64,000 nt of DNA from contig CANLRQ010000001.1 of assembly GCA_947493575.1 (NCBI GenBank), positions 1 through 64,000 on the forward strand, given 5' to 3'. How positions within the stretch are numbered: position 1 is the first letter of the stretch; each line of letters opens with the position of its first letter. Shown in pieces: positions 51,001 to 61,888 of this stretch. The stretch comes from an uncultured Marinomonas sp. (GTDB lineage: Bacteria; Pseudomonadota; Gammaproteobacteria; Pseudomonadales; Marinomonadaceae). Made by a program: the position numbers and the translations under genes. The notes under the pieces are model-generated. The model searched no databases, was not told the DNA's origin, and saw only the letters and a program-made list of their open reading frames with translations.

Positions 51001-52282
51001 TTGGAGCACGGTTTAACATAACCGGGTGCTCACGAATTACTTCATCAAGAATATCCCATACTTCAGGAGTTTCACGCTCAACCATTTTCTTAGCTGCTTT
51101 GATGGTTGTAGCCATACCACGAAGCTCTAACTTTGAAAATATGAACGGCTTAAATAACTCAAGCGCCATTTTTTTCGGTAAACCACACTGGTGCAGACGA
51201 AGAGAAGGACCTACTGTAATTACAGAACGACCTGAATAATCTACACGTTTACCCAATAAGTTTTGGCGGAAACGGCCTTGCTTACCTTTGATCATATCTG
51301 CCAAAGATTTCAGAGGTCGTTTATTGGAACCAGTAATTGCTCTTCCACGTCTACCATTATCAAGCAACGCATCAACAGACTCTTGCAACATACGCTTCTC
51401 GTTGCGCACAATGATGTCTGGAGCAGAAAGCTCAAGTAAACGCTTCAAGCGATTATTACGGTTAATCACCCTGCGATAAAGATCATTTAGATCAGATGTC
51501 GCAAATCGACCACCTTCCAAAGGAACTAATGGACGAAGATCTGGTGGTAATACTGGCAATACTTCTAAAACCATCCACTCAGGATTGTTTCCTGAAGCAT
51601 TAAACGCCTCTATCAACTTAAGACGTTTAGATAATTTCTTCATACGAGTTTCTGAGTTTGTTGCACTCAGTTCTTCACGCATTTGCGTAATTTCTTCACC
51701 CATATCAAGCTCTCGTAATAGCATCTGAATTGCTTCAGCACCCATACGAGCATCAAATTCATCACCAAACTCTTCTAACGCTTCGAAGTATTGCTCATCA
51801 TTTAACAACTGACCTTTATCAAGCGTTGTCATACCCGGATCAATAACAATAAAAGATTCGAAATACAGAACACGCTCAATATCTCTCAGCGTCATATCTA
51901 AGATAAGACCAATACGAGACGGAAGAGATTTTAAGAACCAAATGTGAGCCACTGGTGAAGCAAGCTCAATATGCCCCATACGTTCACGACGCACTTTAGA
52001 CAGAGCTACTTCTACACCACATTTTTCACAGATAACACCACGGTGTTTCAAGCGCTTATACTTTCCACATAAGCACTCATAGTCCTTAATAGGACCAAAG
52101 ATTTTTGCACAAAACAAACCATCACGTTCTGGCTTGAAAGTACGATAGTTAATGGTTTCTGGCTTTTTAACTTCACCAAAAGACCATGAACGTATCATGT
52201 CTGGAGACGCTAAACCGATACGAATTGCTTCAAACTCGTCCGAGTGTCCCTGTGACTTTAGAAGACCTAATAAGTCTTTCAT
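48080..52282 (-). CDS. rpoC: RNA polymerase beta' subunit
   Basis: 1400 residues. N-terminal zinc site ([19 protein letters not shown], about 70-88), catalytic Mg loop [14 protein letters not shown] (about 460), bridge-helix/trigger-loop region, and second zinc site ([13 protein letters not shown], about 888). Length agrees with the gammaproteobacterial norm of about 1400. It lies 65 bp after rpoB and is followed by a stem and the str promoter. Confidence 0.99.
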   Translation of the reverse strand: MKDLLGLLKSQGHSDEFEAIRIGLASPDMIRSWSFGEVKKPETINYRTFKPERDGLFCAKIFGPIKDYECLCGKYKRLKHRGVICEKCGVEVALSKVRRERMGHIELASPVAHIWFLKSLPSRIGLILDMTLRDIERVLYFESFIVIDPGMTTLDKGQLLNDEQYFEALEEFGDEFDARMGAEAIQMLLRELDMGEEITQMREELSATNSETRMKKLSKRLKLIEAFNASGNNPEWMVLEVLPVLPPDLRPLVPLEGGRFATSDLNDLYRRVINRNNRLKRLLELSAPDIIVRNEKRMLQESVDALLDNGRRGRAITGSNKRPLKSLADMIKGKQGRFRQNLLGKRVDYSGRSVITVGPSLRLHQCGLPKKMALELFKPFIFSKLELRGMATTIKAAKKMVERETPEVWDILDEVIREHPVMLNRAPTLHRLGIQAFEPMLIEGKAIQLHPLVCAAYNADFDGDQMAVHVPLTIEAQLEARALMMSTNNILSPANGEPIIVPSQDVVLGLYYMTRERINARGEGMMFSDIKEVHRAYGAGQVELHATCKVRVNQVDTTLEGEKVPSTFVADTTVGRALLFDIVPEGLPFSVVNQTMKKKAISNLINECYRKVGLKESCVFADQLMYTGFQYATESGSSVGVDDFVIPPEKAGIIDQAETEVKEIEYQYADGLVTQGEKYNKVIDLWSRTNEKVTEAMMQNLAKETVVNRKGDKVEQQSFNSVYMMADSGARGSVAQMRQLGGMRGLMAKPDGSIIETPITANFREGLSVLQYFTSTHGARKGLADTALKTANSGYLTRRLVDVAQDLVVTQVDCGSQNGLTVSAMIEGGDVVVPLGQRVLGRTTSLDVLDSKGNLVLPAGTLIDEHNVRTIESAGVDEMLVRSVITCETKHGVCAKCYGRDLARGHLVNIGEAIGVVAAQSIGEPGTQLTMRTFHIGGAASRASAVDSVQVKSGGTVRFHKMKIIPRGEGHLVVASRSSELAIADEAGREKERYKLPYGAVLTVKEGDEVVAGQVIANWDPHTHPIVSEMEGRLEFSGMQEGVTIRRQSDEMTGLTTIEILELRERPAAGKDLRPMIAVVDAEGNPVLIPGTESPVQYMLPEKALLSLDHGAAIKSGEVLARIPQESIGNKDITGGLPRVADLFEARRPKDPAIMAEATGVVSFGKETKGKIRLIIIPQDGSDPIETLIPKWRQINIFDGEEVSRGEIIADGPLNPHDILRLQGVEALSDYIALEIQEVYRLQGVVINDKHIEVIVNQMLRKVDIVESGDTALIQGDQVELTQVLEANESAEAESKFPAKYERVLLGITKASLATESFISAASFQETTRVLTEGAVTGKKDYLRGLKENVVVGRLIPAGTGLAYHNERKRKKELAATAKEGSSTVSASDVEEALSAALKD

Positions 52283-52347
52283 TGATATTCGCCCCGTCGT
52301 AATGCTGAAGAGGGTTCACCTCTCCAGCAAGTCAAAAGTGATTGCTC

Positions 52348-55300
52348 TTATTCGTTTTCAAGCTCGATGTCGATACCTAAAGAACGAATCTCCTTCACCA
52401 ATACGTTGAAGGATTCTGGCATACCTGGCTCCATTCTATGGTCTCCGTCGACAATGTTTTTATACATTTTCGTACGGCCATTAACGTCATCAGACTTAAC
52501 TGTAAGCATTTCTTGAAGAGTGTATGCAGCGCCATAAGCTTCTAAAGCCCAGACCTCCATCTCTCCGAAACGCTGACCACCAAACTGAGCCTTACCGCCT
52601 AACGGCTGCTGCGTAACAAGACTGTAAGAGCCTGTAGAACGAGCATGCATTTTATCATCAACCAAGTGATTCAATTTTAAAATATACATATAGCCAACCG
52701 TTACAGGACGCTGGAAAGCCTCACCTGTACGACCATTAAACAATGTAATTTGGCCACTTTCATTGATACCAGCCAAACGTAGCATACGTTTTATTTCAAT
52801 CTCTTTAGCACCGTCAAATGCACCAGAAGCCATTGGAACACCGCCTCTCAAGTTCGCAGCAAGATCTAAGACTTCTTCATCAGAGAAACTATCTAAATCT
52901 TCGGAACGAGCACAGCGAGGAACACTGCCTTCATGACCATTATAAACTTCATCAAGGAAAGAACGAACTTCAGCAACTTTTTCAGCCTTTTCACGCTCAA
53001 CCGCAAGCATTTCATTAATCTTACGACCCAAGCCTTTAGAAGCAGCACCTAAGTGAGTCTCCAACACCTGACCAACATTCATTCGCGATGGTACGCCCAA
53101 TGGGTTCAGTACAATATCTACTGGATCACCATTTTCATCATAAGGCATATCTTCAACAGGCATAATTTTGGAAATAACACCCTTGTTACCATGACGACCA
53201 GCCATTTTATCACCTGGCTGAATACGACGTTTGATAGCAACATAGACTTTGACAATTTTTAGAACACCTGGAGCCAAATCGTCTCCAGATTGAAGCTTAC
53301 GCTTCTTATCTTCAAATTTAGCATCCAATTCTTTACGACGTTCAACCAAAGCAGCTTGAGCTTTCTCTAGTTGCTCACTTGCACTTTCATTGTCTACACG
53401 AATCTTAAACCAGTCAGCATGATCCAAAGCATCCAGGTAATCCAAATCAATGATTGCACCGTTTGCCAATCCAGGACCACCATCAGCAACCTGACCAACC
53501 AAAGCTTCTGCAAGACGCTCAAAAGTTGCTTGCTCAACAATACGGAACTCTTCATTCAGATCTTTTCGAACTTGATCTAGCTGAGACTTCTCAATTGACT
53601 TAGCACGCTCGTCTTTTTCAATACCATCACGAGTAAATACTTGTACATCAATAACCGTACCGCGAGTACCCGTTTTAACGCGTTGAGAGGTATCTTTTAC
53701 GTCAGATGCCTTTTCACCGAAGATAGCTCGCAATAACTTCTCTTCAGGAGTTAGCTGTGTTTCACCTTTAGGCGTCACTTTACCAACTAGAATATCACCT
53801 GGCTCAACTTCCGCTCCGATATAAACAATACCAGACTGATCCAGCTTAGATAACGCACCTTCACCCACATTAGGGATATCAGCGGTGATTTCTTCAGGCC
53901 CAAGTTTTGTGTCACGTGCAACACAAGTAAGTTCTTGTATATGAATTGACGTAAAACGATCTTCTTCAACAACACGCTCAGAAACAAGAATCGAGTCCTC
54001 GAAGTTAAATCCATTCCATGGCATAAACGCGATACGCATGTTTTGGCCCAAAGCCAACTCACCCATATCAACAGATGGACCATCTGCCATGATGTCGCCA
54101 GAAGCAACAGATTCGCCTTTCATAACCAAAGTGCGTTGATTAATACATGTATTCTGGTTCGAACGAACGTATTTTGTAAGATTGTAGATATCAACACCCG
54201 CCTCACCAGCGATTGTTTCTTCCGTATTTACACGTACTACAATTCGACTTGCATCAACAGATTCAATTACACCACCGCGACGAGCAACAATACAAACACC
54301 AGAATCTTTTGCTACGTTTCTCTCCATCCCAGTACCAACAACAGGCTTATCCGCCTTTAATGTTGGAACTGCCTGACGCTGCATGTTTGAACCCATCAAG
54401 GCCCTGTTCGCATCATCGTGCTCAAGGAATGGAATCAAGGATGCAGCAACAGAAACAACCTGACGAGGAGATACATCCATCAAGTTTACTTTTTCTTTCG
54501 CTAACAAAGTGGTTTCGTGCATATGACGCACCTGCACCAATTCATCAACCAAACGGCCTTCACTATCTACGGCAGCAGAAGCTTGGGCAATAACATATTT
54601 AGCCTCATCAATAGCAGAGACATAAACAGTTTCATCTGTCATCTTGCCATCAACAATTTTACGGTATGGCGTTTCCAAGAAACCATAACTGTTTGTACGA
54701 GCGTACGTCGACAAAGAGTTAATCAGACCGATATTTGGTCCTTCAGGAGTTTCAATTGGACATACACGGCCGTAGTGAGTAGCGTGCACATCTCGAACTT
54801 CGAAACCCGCTCGCTCACGAGTCAAACCACCAGGCCCTAATGCCGAAACACGACGCTTATGCGTAATCTCAGACAGAGGATTATTTTGGTCCATAAATTG
54901 AGACAACTGACTAGAGCCGAAAAACTCTTTTATCGCTGCCGCAACAGGCTTCGCGTTTAGCAAGTCCTGAGGCATTAGACCATCAGCTTCTGCCATTGAA
55001 AGACGCTCTTTAACGGCCCTTTCAACACGCACTAAACCAACGCGGAATTGGTTTTCAGCCATTTCACCAACTGAACGTACACGACGGTTACCCAAATGAT
55101 CGATATCATCAACCATTCCATTACCGTTACGAATATCCAGCAATGTCTTCAGAACCGCAACAATATCGTCATTGTCTAAAATACCTAGGCCCGTATCTTC
55201 ATCACGACCTAAACGGCGGTTGAATTTCATACGACCTACACCAGATAAGTCATAACGATCTTCAGTGAAGAACAAACCTTGGAACAAGCTTTCTGCAGAC

Positions 55301-56451
55301 TCTTTAGTTGGCGGCTCACCTGGGCGCATCATTCGATAGATTTCAACTAATGCTTCTAGCTGGTTATTTGTTGGATCAATTCTTAATGTATCCGAAATAA
55401 ACGGACCATTGTCTAGATCATTTGTAAATAATGTTTCAATTTCAGTAATACCAGCAGAAACCAAAACTTCCAACAGCTCAACCGATAACTCAGTATTTGC
55501 TTCTGCAATCAGCTCCCCAGTAGAAGGATGCACTAGGTTTTTCGCAGAAACCTTACCAAGCATGTACTCTAAAGGTACAGATAAACGCTCTAAGCCCGTT
55601 TTTTCCATTAAACGAATATGCTTAGCCGTAATACGACGACCTTCTTCAACGATTAATTCGCCATTCGCATCAGCAATGTTAAACAAAGCTGTTTCACCAC
55701 GTAAGCGGTTTGCGATCAAATCCATCTCAAAGCCATCACGACTTATATAGAAAGAAGTTGTTTCAAAGAAACGCTCTAGAATTTGCTCAGTATTAAACCC
55801 TAAAGCTCGCAATAGTATTGTTACCGGCAACTTACGACGACGGTCAATACGAACAAATACGCAATCTTTTGGATCAAACTCGAAGTCCAACCAAGAACCA
55901 CGATAAGGAATAACACGAGCAGAGTGTAGCAATTTGCCAGATGAGTGAGTTTTACCACGATCATGATCGAAGAACACACCTGGTGAACGATGCAATTGAG
56001 AAACAATTACACGCTCTGTGCCGTTAATTACAAAAGTACCATTTTCTGTCATGAGCGGAATTTCGCCCATGTAGACTTCTTGCTCGCGGATGTCTTTGAT
56101 TGCCTTGTTAGACGACTCTTTATCATAAATAATAAGTCGAACACGGACACGTAAAGGCGCCGCGTAGGTTACACCACGCAATTGACACTCTTTAACATCA
56201 AATACGGGGTTGCCTAAACGGTAATCGACGTATTCAAGAGCCGCATTACCCGAAAAGCTAACCATTGGAAAGACAGATTTAAAGGCCCCATGCAGACCTA
56301 ATTCCCCTCGCTCTGCAAGATCTTTACCTTCCTGCAGAAAATTACGATAGGATTCAAGCTGAATTGCCAGCAAGTATGGCACATCCAAAACGGGCGGCAG
56401 TTTACCGAAATCCTTACGGATACGTTTTCTCTCAGTGTATGAGTAAGCCAT
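52348..56451 (-). CDS. rpoB: RNA polymerase beta subunit
   Basis: 1367 residues from [16 protein letters not shown], with GGGGAG upstream. The rifampicin region [20 protein letters not shown] and [14 protein letters not shown] keeps the wild-type D, H and S, so rifampicin sensitivity is expected. [14 protein letters not shown] and the C-terminal [19 protein letters not shown] are intact. It is about 25 residues longer than in E. coli, from lineage insertions. Preceded by a rplL-rpoB attenuator-like structure. Confidence 0.99.
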   Translation of the reverse strand: MAYSYTERKRIRKDFGKLPPVLDVPYLLAIQLESYRNFLQEGKDLAERGELGLHGAFKSVFPMVSFSGNAALEYVDYRLGNPVFDVKECQLRGVTYAAPLRVRVRLIIYDKESSNKAIKDIREQEVYMGEIPLMTENGTFVINGTERVIVSQLHRSPGVFFDHDRGKTHSSGKLLHSARVIPYRGSWLDFEFDPKDCVFVRIDRRRKLPVTILLRALGFNTEQILERFFETTSFYISRDGFEMDLIANRLRGETALFNIADANGELIVEEGRRITAKHIRLMEKTGLERLSVPLEYMLGKVSAKNLVHPSTGELIAEANTELSVELLEVLVSAGITEIETLFTNDLDNGPFISDTLRIDPTNNQLEALVEIYRMMRPGEPPTKESAESLFQGLFFTEDRYDLSGVGRMKFNRRLGRDEDTGLGILDNDDIVAVLKTLLDIRNGNGMVDDIDHLGNRRVRSVGEMAENQFRVGLVRVERAVKERLSMAEADGLMPQDLLNAKPVAAAIKEFFGSSQLSQFMDQNNPLSEITHKRRVSALGPGGLTRERAGFEVRDVHATHYGRVCPIETPEGPNIGLINSLSTYARTNSYGFLETPYRKIVDGKMTDETVYVSAIDEAKYVIAQASAAVDSEGRLVDELVQVRHMHETTLLAKEKVNLMDVSPRQVVSVAASLIPFLEHDDANRALMGSNMQRQAVPTLKADKPVVGTGMERNVAKDSGVCIVARRGGVIESVDASRIVVRVNTEETIAGEAGVDIYNLTKYVRSNQNTCINQRTLVMKGESVASGDIMADGPSVDMGELALGQNMRIAFMPWNGFNFEDSILVSERVVEEDRFTSIHIQELTCVARDTKLGPEEITADIPNVGEGALSKLDQSGIVYIGAEVEPGDILVGKVTPKGETQLTPEEKLLRAIFGEKASDVKDTSQRVKTGTRGTVIDVQVFTRDGIEKDERAKSIEKSQLDQVRKDLNEEFRIVEQATFERLAEALVGQVADGGPGLANGAIIDLDYLDALDHADWFKIRVDNESASEQLEKAQAALVERRKELDAKFEDKKRKLQSGDDLAPGVLKIVKVYVAIKRRIQPGDKMAGRHGNKGVISKIMPVEDMPYDENGDPVDIVLNPLGVPSRMNVGQVLETHLGAASKGLGRKINEMLAVEREKAEKVAEVRSFLDEVYNGHEGSVPRCARSEDLDSFSDEEVLDLAANLRGGVPMASGAFDGAKEIEIKRMLRLAGINESGQITLFNGRTGEAFQRPVTVGYMYILKLNHLVDDKMHARSTGSYSLVTQQPLGGKAQFGGQRFGEMEVWALEAYGAAYTLQEMLTVKSDDVNGRTKMYKNIVDGDHRMEPGMPESFNVLVKEIRSLGIDIELENE

Positions 56452-56571
56452 CAGCACTCCCCAGCTTGTGCACATTGACGCAAAAGGCCTAAATCAGGCC
56501 TTACCAAATATGAGAGCATATATCTCCCACTTAAAAATTCTTCTGTTAATTTATTTGAGTTACAGAAACCC

Positions 56572-56602
56572 AAAAAGGCCGGTGACAAATATGTCACCAG
56601 CC
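56572..56602 (-). terminator. rplL-rpoB attenuator
   Basis: Minus strand: GGCTGGTGAC, 6 nt, GTCACCGGCC, then five T. It is a strong stem with one G-T pair and a U-tract between rplL and rpoB, where E. coli has a partial terminator that lowers rpoBC relative to ribosomal protein genes. Confidence 0.85.
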
Positions 56603-56623
56603 ATTTCGACTATTGGTCGAAAT
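56603..56623 (-). promoter_or_regulatory. Second hairpin between rplL and rpoB (possible RNase III site)
   Basis: ATTTCGAC, 5 nt, GTCGAAAT is a perfect 8 bp stem lying directly upstream of the attenuator. E. coli has an RNase III processing site in this interval; the same role here is inference. Confidence 0.5.
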
Positions 56624-56641
56624 CTGGAAATACAAGTATCA

Positions 56642-57013
56642 TTACTTGATTTCGACAGATGCACCAGCTTCTTCAAGAGCAGCTTTAAGTGCTTCAGCAT
56701 CTTCTTTAGAAACACCTTCTTTAACAACACTTGGAGCGCCGTCAACCAAACCTTTCGCTTCTTTCAGGCCTAAACCTGTAGCAGCACGAACAGCTTTGAT
56801 TGCATTTACTTTCTTATCACCAGCAGAAGTAAGAACAACGTCAAATTCAGTTTGTTCTTCAGCTGCAGCACCAGCGTCAGCTGCTGGACCAGCAGCTACA
56901 GCAGCAGCTGCAGATACGCCAAATTTTTCTTCCATTGCTGAAATTAATTCAACAACATCCATTACAGACATTTCTGCTACTGCATTGATGATATCTTCTT
57001 TAGATAGAGCCAT
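56642..57013 (-). CDS. rplL: 50S ribosomal protein L7/L12
   Basis: 123 residues. The N-terminal dimerisation domain [20 protein letters not shown], an alanine-rich hinge (about 36-52) and a C-terminal factor-binding domain ([20 protein letters not shown]) are present. Forms the stalk with L10 and recruits EF-Tu and EF-G. 77 bp after rplJ. Confidence 0.99.
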   Translation of the reverse strand: MALSKEDIINAVAEMSVMDVVELISAMEEKFGVSAAAAVAAGPAADAGAAAEEQTEFDVVLTSAGDKKVNAIKAVRAATGLGLKEAKGLVDGAPSVVKEGVSKEDAEALKAALEEAGASVEIK

Positions 57014-57090
57014 GACTCAGATTCCTAGCATTTTAACAATATTGCCTAAGGCAATGTAACAAATAAATTCAAGATAGAAGCGTTATATAA

Positions 57091-57591
57091 TTACGCTGCT
57101 TCTTGCTCTTTTAGATCGCGAACTGCTGCAAGAGTACGAACAAACTTACTAGTTGCGCCTTGAATAACACTCATCAAGCGCGAAATAGCTTCGTCATACG
57201 TAGGCAGAGTAGCCAAACGATCAATGTCGCCAGCAGCCATCAACTCACCGTTGAAGGCTAATGCTTTAACTTCGAACGCTTCATTGTCTTTAGCAAATTT
57301 CTTTAACAAACGAGCAGCCGCACCTGGGTGTTCATTTGAGAAAGCAATAAGAGTAGGACCTACAAAGCTATCTTTCAAACATTCGAAGTCAGTACCGTCA
57401 ACCGCGCGGCGAGCCAATGTATTACGTACTACACGTACATATACACCTGCTTCACGTGCTTCTTTACGTAGCGCTGTCATGTTCCCCACGGTAACACCGC
57501 GTGAATCAGCAACAACAGCAGACAACGCAACTTTAGCAGCTTCGCTAACTTCGGCGACAATGGCTTTTTTGTCTTCTAGACCTAATGCCAC
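57091..57591 (-). CDS. rplJ: 50S ribosomal protein L10
   Basis: 166 residues; stalk base. The start is a GTG preceded by CCAGGAG, after which the protein reads (M)[19 protein letters not shown] as in E. coli. [12 protein letters not shown] and [15 protein letters not shown] are family marks. In relatives the L10-L12 complex represses its own leader, and that leader structure is present upstream. Confidence 0.98.
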   Translation of the reverse strand: MALGLEDKKAIVAEVSEAAKVALSAVVADSRGVTVGNMTALRKEAREAGVYVRVVRNTLARRAVDGTDFECLKDSFVGPTLIAFSNEHPGAAARLLKKFAKDNEAFEVKALAFNGELMAAGDIDRLATLPTYDEAISRLMSVIQGATSKFVRTLAAVRDLKEQEAA

Positions 57592-57813
57592 TGGTTTTCT
57601 CCTGGATTAATAGGGATCTCTCCCCTAGTTACCAACCCTCCGAAAAAATTTCGAAGAACTCACTGGTGAGTTGGATCCAGTTAATCTGAATCGGGCCACA
57701 CCATCTGCGCAGGATAAGCATCTTTCAACACTTTATTAAACCCTAAGGTTCCTACGGTCTTTGACGACCTGAGTCACTCTTAATTAAGAACAACTCAGCC
57801 CCCAAAGTTTGAT
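57592..57813 (-). promoter_or_regulatory. L10 leader (rplJ-rplL autoregulatory RNA)
   Basis: The 222 nt gap between rplA and rplJ contains the L10-leader pattern on the minus strand: GGTCGTCAAAGACCGTAGG (about 57750-57768) and downstream CCTGCGCAGATGGTG (about 57699-57713), which pair to form the conserved helix and kink-turn region. Other stems: CTGAGT...ACTCAG enclosing TTCTTAATTAAGAG (57769-57798) and AACTCAC/GTGAGTT (57657-57672). I see no separate promoter with confidence. Confidence 0.8.
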
Positions 57814-58509
57814 TTAGAATTCCAAAGAACCTAAATCAATTTGTATACCTGGTCCCATAGTTGAAGACAAGGTTACTTTTTTCATGTATACGCCTTTCGC
57901 AGAAGCAGGTTTAGCACGACGTAGATCGGCTAACAATGCTTCAACATTACCCTTAACAGCATCCGCTGCGAAGTCGATAGAACCAACTCCAGCATGAATG
58001 ATACCGTTTTTATCAGTACGGTAACGCGCTTGACCTGCTTTTGCATTTTTCACTGCAGTAGCAACATCAGGAGTTACAGTACCAACTTTCGGGTTAGGCA
58101 TAAGACCACGTGGGCCTAAGATTTGACCTAACTGTCCAACAATACGCATAGCGTCTGGAGATGCGATAACCACGTCAAAATCCAACTCACCAGCTTTAAC
58201 TTGAGCAGCTAGATCGTCAAAACCAACCACATCTGCACCAGCAGCTGTTGCAGCTTCAGCATTTGCACCTTGAGCAAATACAGCAACGCGAACATCTTTA
58301 CCAGTACCGTGAGGCAATACAGTAGAACCACGAACAACTTGATCAGACTTACGAGGATCAACACCTAAGTTTACTGACACATCAATTGATTCTTTAAACT
58401 TAACAGTAGAAAGTTCAGATAAAAGAGCAACCGCTTCTTCCATTGAATACTGCTTAGTCGATTCTACTTTTTCAGCGATCAAACGAGCGCGTTTAGTTAA
58501 CTTCGCCAT
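57814..58509 (-). CDS. rplA: 50S ribosomal protein L1
   Basis: 231 residues, [20 protein letters not shown] ... [19 protein letters not shown]. Forms the L1 stalk that guides deacylated tRNA out; in E. coli it also represses rplK-rplA translation. Start overlaps the rplK stop by one base (TAATG). Confidence 0.99.
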   Translation of the reverse strand: MAKLTKRARLIAEKVESTKQYSMEEAVALLSELSTVKFKESIDVSVNLGVDPRKSDQVVRGSTVLPHGTGKDVRVAVFAQGANAEAATAAGADVVGFDDLAAQVKAGELDFDVVIASPDAMRIVGQLGQILGPRGLMPNPKVGTVTPDVATAVKNAKAGQARYRTDKNGIIHAGVGSIDFAADAVKGNVEALLADLRRAKPASAKGVYMKKVTLSSTMGPGIQIDLGSLEF

Positions 58510-58943
58510 TAGTTCACACCCTCAACATCAAGACCCATTGCTCTAGCACTACCTGCGATAGTACGTACAGCAGCATCCATATCAGAAGCAGTTAAATCAG
58601 CTGCTTTAGCAGTAGCAATTTCTTCAAGCTGAGCTCGAGTCACTGTACCAACTTTCTGTGTATTTGGACGTGGAGAACCACTCTTCAAGCCTGCTGCCTT
58701 TTTAAGCAACACTGCTGCCGGAGTAGATTTAGTTTCAAATGTAAAACTACGATCACTGTAAACAGTAATAATAACTGGAGTAGGAAGACCTGCCTCTACA
58801 CCCTGAGTTTTTGCGTTAAACGCTTTACAAAACTCCATGATGTTAACACCGTGTTGACCCAAAGCTGGACCAACTGGTGGACTTGGGTTCGCCTGACCCG
58901 CTTTAACTTGCAGCTTAATATAAGCTTGGACTTTCTTAGCCAT
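58509..58943 (-). CDS. rplK: 50S ribosomal protein L11
   Basis: 144 residues: N-terminal [20 protein letters not shown] with the proline-rich hinge, and the C-terminal rRNA-binding domain. Needed for RelA activation on stalled ribosomes and a target of thiopeptides. 48 bp after nusG. Confidence 0.99.
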   Translation of the reverse strand: MAKKVQAYIKLQVKAGQANPSPPVGPALGQHGVNIMEFCKAFNAKTQGVEAGLPTPVIITVYSDRSFTFETKSTPAAVLLKKAAGLKSGSPRPNTQKVGTVTRAQLEEIATAKAADLTASDMDAAVRTIAGSARAMGLDVEGVN

Positions 58944-58991
58944 TTCATAACTCCAATTGGGTCTACGCCTTGCGGCTACCCGTTAATAAAA

Positions 58992-59525
58992 TCAGGCTTT
59001 TTCAACCTGACTAAATTCCAAATCAACTGGTGTTGAGCGCCCAAAAATAAGCACTGCCACCTTGATTCGGCTTTTATCGTAATCCACTTCTTCAACCACA
59101 CCGTTAAAGTCTGCAAAAGGCCCTTCATTAACACGAACCACTTCGCCAACTTCAAACAAAGTTTTCGGACGAGGATTATCAACTCGATCACTTACTCTTT
59201 GAAGAATTGCATCCGCCTCTCTCTCAGAAATTGGAGAAGGCTTATCTGCTGTACCACCGATAAAACCTAAAACTCGGCCAGTACCTTTAACCATATGCCA
59301 AGAGTCATCATTCATATCCATTTGAACCAAAACATAACCAGGATAGAATTTGCGTTCACTCTTGCGCTTTTTACCATCTCGCATTTCAACCACTTCTTCG
59401 GTTGGAACCAAGATCTCTCCAAAATACTCTTGCATACCCATGATTTCGATACGCTCAGTTAAAGAGCGCATCACATGCTTTTCATAACCTGAGTAAGCAT
59501 GTACAACATACCAACGCTTTGCCAC
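58992..59525 (-). CDS. nusG: Transcription termination/antitermination factor NusG
   Basis: 177 residues. I chose GTG at 59525, which has AGGAG six bases upstream, giving (M)[14 protein letters not shown]; a TTG two codons earlier overlaps that Shine-Dalgarno region. The NGN domain (about 1-118) is followed by a KOW domain ([20 protein letters not shown]). Couples RNA polymerase to Rho or to ribosomal S10. 9 bp after secE. Confidence 0.98.
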   Translation of the reverse strand: MAKRWYVVHAYSGYEKHVMRSLTERIEIMGMQEYFGEILVPTEEVVEMRDGKKRKSERKFYPGYVLVQMDMNDDSWHMVKGTGRVLGFIGGTADKPSPISEREADAILQRVSDRVDNPRPKTLFEVGEVVRVNEGPFADFNGVVEEVDYDKSRIKVAVLIFGRSTPVDLEFSQVEKA

Positions 59526-59534
59526 GAGCAACTC

Positions 59535-59903
59535 CTAACCTATTACCGTGGAAACAACCCATCCCAAAAAGGAATCGATCCCCCACAATACAAGAGACAT
59601 AAAAATAACAACCGCCAAAACAATCAAAGTCGTTTGAATTGTTTCTTGACGTGTTGGCCAAACAACTCGTCTGATCTCAGTTTTAGCATCTCGCACCAAA
59701 ACAGAAAACGCCTTCCCTTTAACGGTATTTAACGCAACAAAACCAGCCACACCCGCTAACGCCAATATAGCAATTAATCTATAAAGTAAGGATTCTGCAG
59801 AAAAATAGTTATTACCGACAACACCCACTACTATTAAAAGCAGCACTAAAGACCACTTAAATACATCCCCACGAGATTCTGGAGCTTCAGCATTTGGACT
59901 CAT
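59535..59903 (-). CDS. secE: Protein translocase subunit SecE
   Basis: 122 residues, E. coli-like long form with two extra N-terminal spans (about 17-60) and the essential C-terminal amphipathic helix plus span (KTEIRRVVWPTRQETIQTTL). Clamps SecY. It follows tRNA-Trp by 37 bp and precedes nusG. Confidence 0.98.
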   Translation of the reverse strand: MSPNAEAPESRGDVFKWSLVLLLIVVGVVGNNYFSAESLLYRLIAILALAGVAGFVALNTVKGKAFSVLVRDAKTEIRRVVWPTRQETIQTTLIVLAVVIFMSLVLWGIDSFLGWVVSTVIG

Positions 59904-59940
59904 ACTTAAGATTTTCCTAGCTATGAAATAGATACGAAAT

Positions 59941-60016
59941 TGGCAGGCCAGGAGGGATTCGAACCCCCGACATTCGGTTTTGGAGACCGACGCTCTACCA
60001 GCTGAACTACTGGCCT
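59941..60016 (-). tRNA. tRNA-Trp (CCA)
   Basis: 76 nt including an encoded CCA tail. The minus strand reads AGGCCAGTAGTTCAGCTGGT, anticodon loop CTCCAAA, T arm GGGGGTTCGAATCCC. Cloverleaf pairing is complete. It lies between secE and tRNA-Thr. Confidence 0.98.
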
Positions 60017-60119
60017 ACATTCGTATGGGCGAAGGATAATACTCGCTTACTTTGCAATAATCAAGCTTAACCACCCAGAAAAGAAACATTTTTTGAAACA
60101 CTTAACAAGAGGAAGAGCA
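60017..60119 (-). other. tRNA-Thr to tRNA-Trp spacer lacking tufB
   Basis: 103 bp of A/T-rich sequence where many gammaproteobacteria carry tufB of about 1.2 kb. I find no tuf-like start, end or internal motif. A loss or recombination event between tuf copies is inferred. Confidence 0.6.
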
Positions 60120-60195
60120 TGGAGCTCATGAGCAGACTTGAACTGCCGACCTCACCCTTACCAAGGGTGTGCTCTACCAACTGAGCTACATGAGC
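60120..60195 (-). tRNA. tRNA-Thr (GGU)
   Basis: 76 nt with encoded CCA: GCTCATGTAGCTCAGTTGGT, anticodon loop TTGGTAA, T arm GGCAGTTCAAGTCTGC. Complete cloverleaf; matches the thrT position of the tRNA-tufB operon. Confidence 0.97.
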
Positions 60196-60198
60196 AAT

Positions 60199-60273
60199 TG
60201 GAGCGGGTAGCGGGAATCGAACCCGCCTCTTCAGCTTGGAAGGCTGAGGTAATAGCCACTATACCATACCCGC
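60199..60273 (-). tRNA. tRNA-Gly (UCC)
   Basis: 75 nt with encoded CCA: GCGGGTATGGTATAGTGGCT, anticodon loop CTTCCAA, T arm GCGGGTTCGATTCCCGC. Same type and position as E. coli glyT. Confidence 0.98.
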
Positions 60274-60278
60274 AAAAT

Positions 60279-60362
<84 letters not shown>

Positions 60363-60370
60363 ACTACCGC

Positions 60371-60409
60371 ATATAATTGCAGCACCCCAAAAGGTGAGTG
60401 CAATTATAT
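60371..60409. repeat. Perfect 11 bp inverted repeat at the tRNA cluster promoter
   Basis: ATATAATTGCA (60371-60381) and TGCAATTATAT (60399-60409) are exact reverse complements; inside them CACC and GGTG (about 60383-60396) add four pairs around CCAAAA. The outer arm contains the -10 of the tRNA promoter, so the symmetry is at DNA level over the start region. It has no U-tract, so a simple terminator for the upstream birA-coaX-SPOR unit is not well supported. Confidence 0.7.
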
Positions 60410-60430
60410 GAGTAAAGAATTCAATTGCAA
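60403..60430 (-). promoter_or_regulatory. Promoter of the tRNA-secE-nusG unit
   Basis: Minus strand: -35 TTGCAA (60425-60430), 16 bp spacer, -10 TATAAT (60403-60408), about 40 bp before tRNA-Tyr. A 16 bp spacer is usual for stable-RNA promoters. Confidence 0.7.
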
Positions 60431-60433
60431 TAG

Positions 60434-61162
60434 CTAACAAGGTTTTTTTTCTAAATTTATCATGATCTTGCTAATTTCCATCCAATTAACCAGATCATCC
60501 AGCTCTTCACTGGTTATTTTATCAACAATTTGAATTTCAAAGATGTTAACCGCTCTTGTATGCTCAAAAATCTCTACAGGATAATCTACTAACGACTCTA
60601 TCCTTGCCTCTTCTTCCGATGCTGTTTTTTGTGCAGAGTATAGCCCCAAAGAAATTCTATTTTTCATTTCACCACGAGTAATTCTAAAACTGTCTATGTT
60701 TTTTTGTTTCAAATCACCCATGATGACGGATGCTTGAGCACGTGAAGATGGCGCTGCAATGTATAACCAATACTTAATTACATTACGCGTCTCCGTTTCT
60801 TCCCTATGCCTCCATCCAGACTCCTGCATTTTACTTAATAACTGAGCTCTATCTTGTGTTTTTTCCATTTCAATAAATGGGCAATACAAAACACCAGTAT
60901 CTTCAGCATAGTTCTGATTAACAGTGGCACTTTCTATAATGGCTTCCAACTGCGTCTCTAAATCATCTTTTACTGGAGGAGCTGTTGCCTCTGAATCAGT
61001 AACAAACTCTTCCTCAGGCGTTTCTTCTAAGGTAAGAATTTTTTGACTTACCGGTGGCGCATAAACGTTTTTACTAACCGTCACCACATTCGCTTTTTCT
61101 AACTGGTGCCAAGTGAAAAAGCCGACGTTCCCCAAAACAAACAATATAAAAATCCACTTCAT
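60434..61162 (-). CDS. SPOR-domain-like membrane-anchored protein
   Basis: 242 residues with a single N-terminal anchor (MKWIFILFVLGNVGFFTWHQ), a low-complexity acidic stretch (about 45-85) and a C-terminal part (about 95-200: YWLYIAAPSSRAQASVIMGD, ISLGLYSAQKTASEEEARIE) that fits the SPOR peptidoglycan-binding fold. Similar proteins follow coaX in many gammaproteobacteria; their role, perhaps in cell envelope or division, is not defined. Its ATG overlaps the coaX stop (ATGA), so the two are coupled. Confidence 0.78.
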   Translation of the reverse strand: MKWIFILFVLGNVGFFTWHQLEKANVVTVSKNVYAPPVSQKILTLEETPEEEFVTDSEATAPPVKDDLETQLEAIIESATVNQNYAEDTGVLYCPFIEMEKTQDRAQLLSKMQESGWRHREETETRNVIKYWLYIAAPSSRAQASVIMGDLKQKNIDSFRITRGEMKNRISLGLYSAQKTASEEEARIESLVDYPVEIFEHTRAVNIFEIQIVDKITSEELDDLVNWMEISKIMINLEKKPC

Positions 61163-61887
61163 TGCATTGCCACTCTCTCATCACCAAGAAGTTTCGCGCC
61201 TTTTAACACAATATCTGGATCAAAAAAGCCGCTTACATTTAACTGTTTCATTAAAGACTCTCCATCACCACCGGTAAATAAATACATAGCATCTGGGTAG
61301 CGCCGTAAAATTCTTTCCACGAAACCTATAACCATTTCACGGCAACCAAACCTTACTGCTTGCCCTGTATTATTAGGCAACCCCACAGCACCTTCCATAT
61401 CCGCTTCAGAGAATCTAATTTTCCCCGTATTTGATACCAAAGACTGCTCCATCATATGTGCACTCGGTGTTATGAACCCACCCAAATGCACACCACGCTT
61501 TTCAACCACATCAATCTTAACAGCCGTTCCTGCATCAATAACAACCACATCCTGCCGATAATAGTTATATGCATATAAAACCCCTAACCATCTATCTATA
61601 CCTAAGCGGTGAGGTTCGTTATAGGCATTTGTCACATTGCACGCACTCAATCTTACATGCAATTGAATACAAACTGCTGCTATATACCTTTTTTTTATAC
61701 TTTCGAGCACAATATTGCTTGCTTGCTCAGATCTGACGCTTGCGAAGTAAATTCGCCGAATATCGAAATCTTGCTCATCAAGGTCTTCGTCACGTCCATG
61801 CCAAACAATTTCTTTATCAACAAATACGGCCCATTTTATTGACGTATTACCCACATCAACGACAAGTACCGGAAGAGTTTGGCTCAT
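61159..61887 (-). CDS. coaX: Type III pantothenate kinase
   Basis: First step of coenzyme A synthesis by the potassium-dependent, feedback-resistant CoaX type. 242 residues from MSQTLPVLVVDVGNTSIKWA (phosphate-binding motif DVGNTSIK). The pantothenate-site stretch RLGIDRWLGV, the catalytic VVIDAGTAVKIDVV and the GGFITPS and FTGGDGE segments follow. ATG at 61887 lies one base after the birA stop; a GTG 18 bases upstream is an alternative. The birA-coaX-SPOR order is the usual one in Pseudomonas-like bacteria. Confidence 0.95.
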   Translation of the reverse strand: MSQTLPVLVVDVGNTSIKWAVFVDKEIVWHGRDEDLDEQDFDIRRIYFASVRSEQASNIVLESIKKRYIAAVCIQLHVRLSACNVTNAYNEPHRLGIDRWLGVLYAYNYYRQDVVVIDAGTAVKIDVVEKRGVHLGGFITPSAHMMEQSLVSNTGKIRFSEADMEGAVGLPNNTGQAVRFGCREMVIGFVERILRRYPDAMYLFTGGDGESLMKQLNVSGFFDPDIVLKGAKLLGDERVAMQ

Positions 61888-61888
61888 C

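Noticed and set aside
53787..54107. Open frames inside rpoB and rpoC, both strands
   Set aside because: All overlap highly conserved polymerase codons and have no initiation signals or recognisable products.
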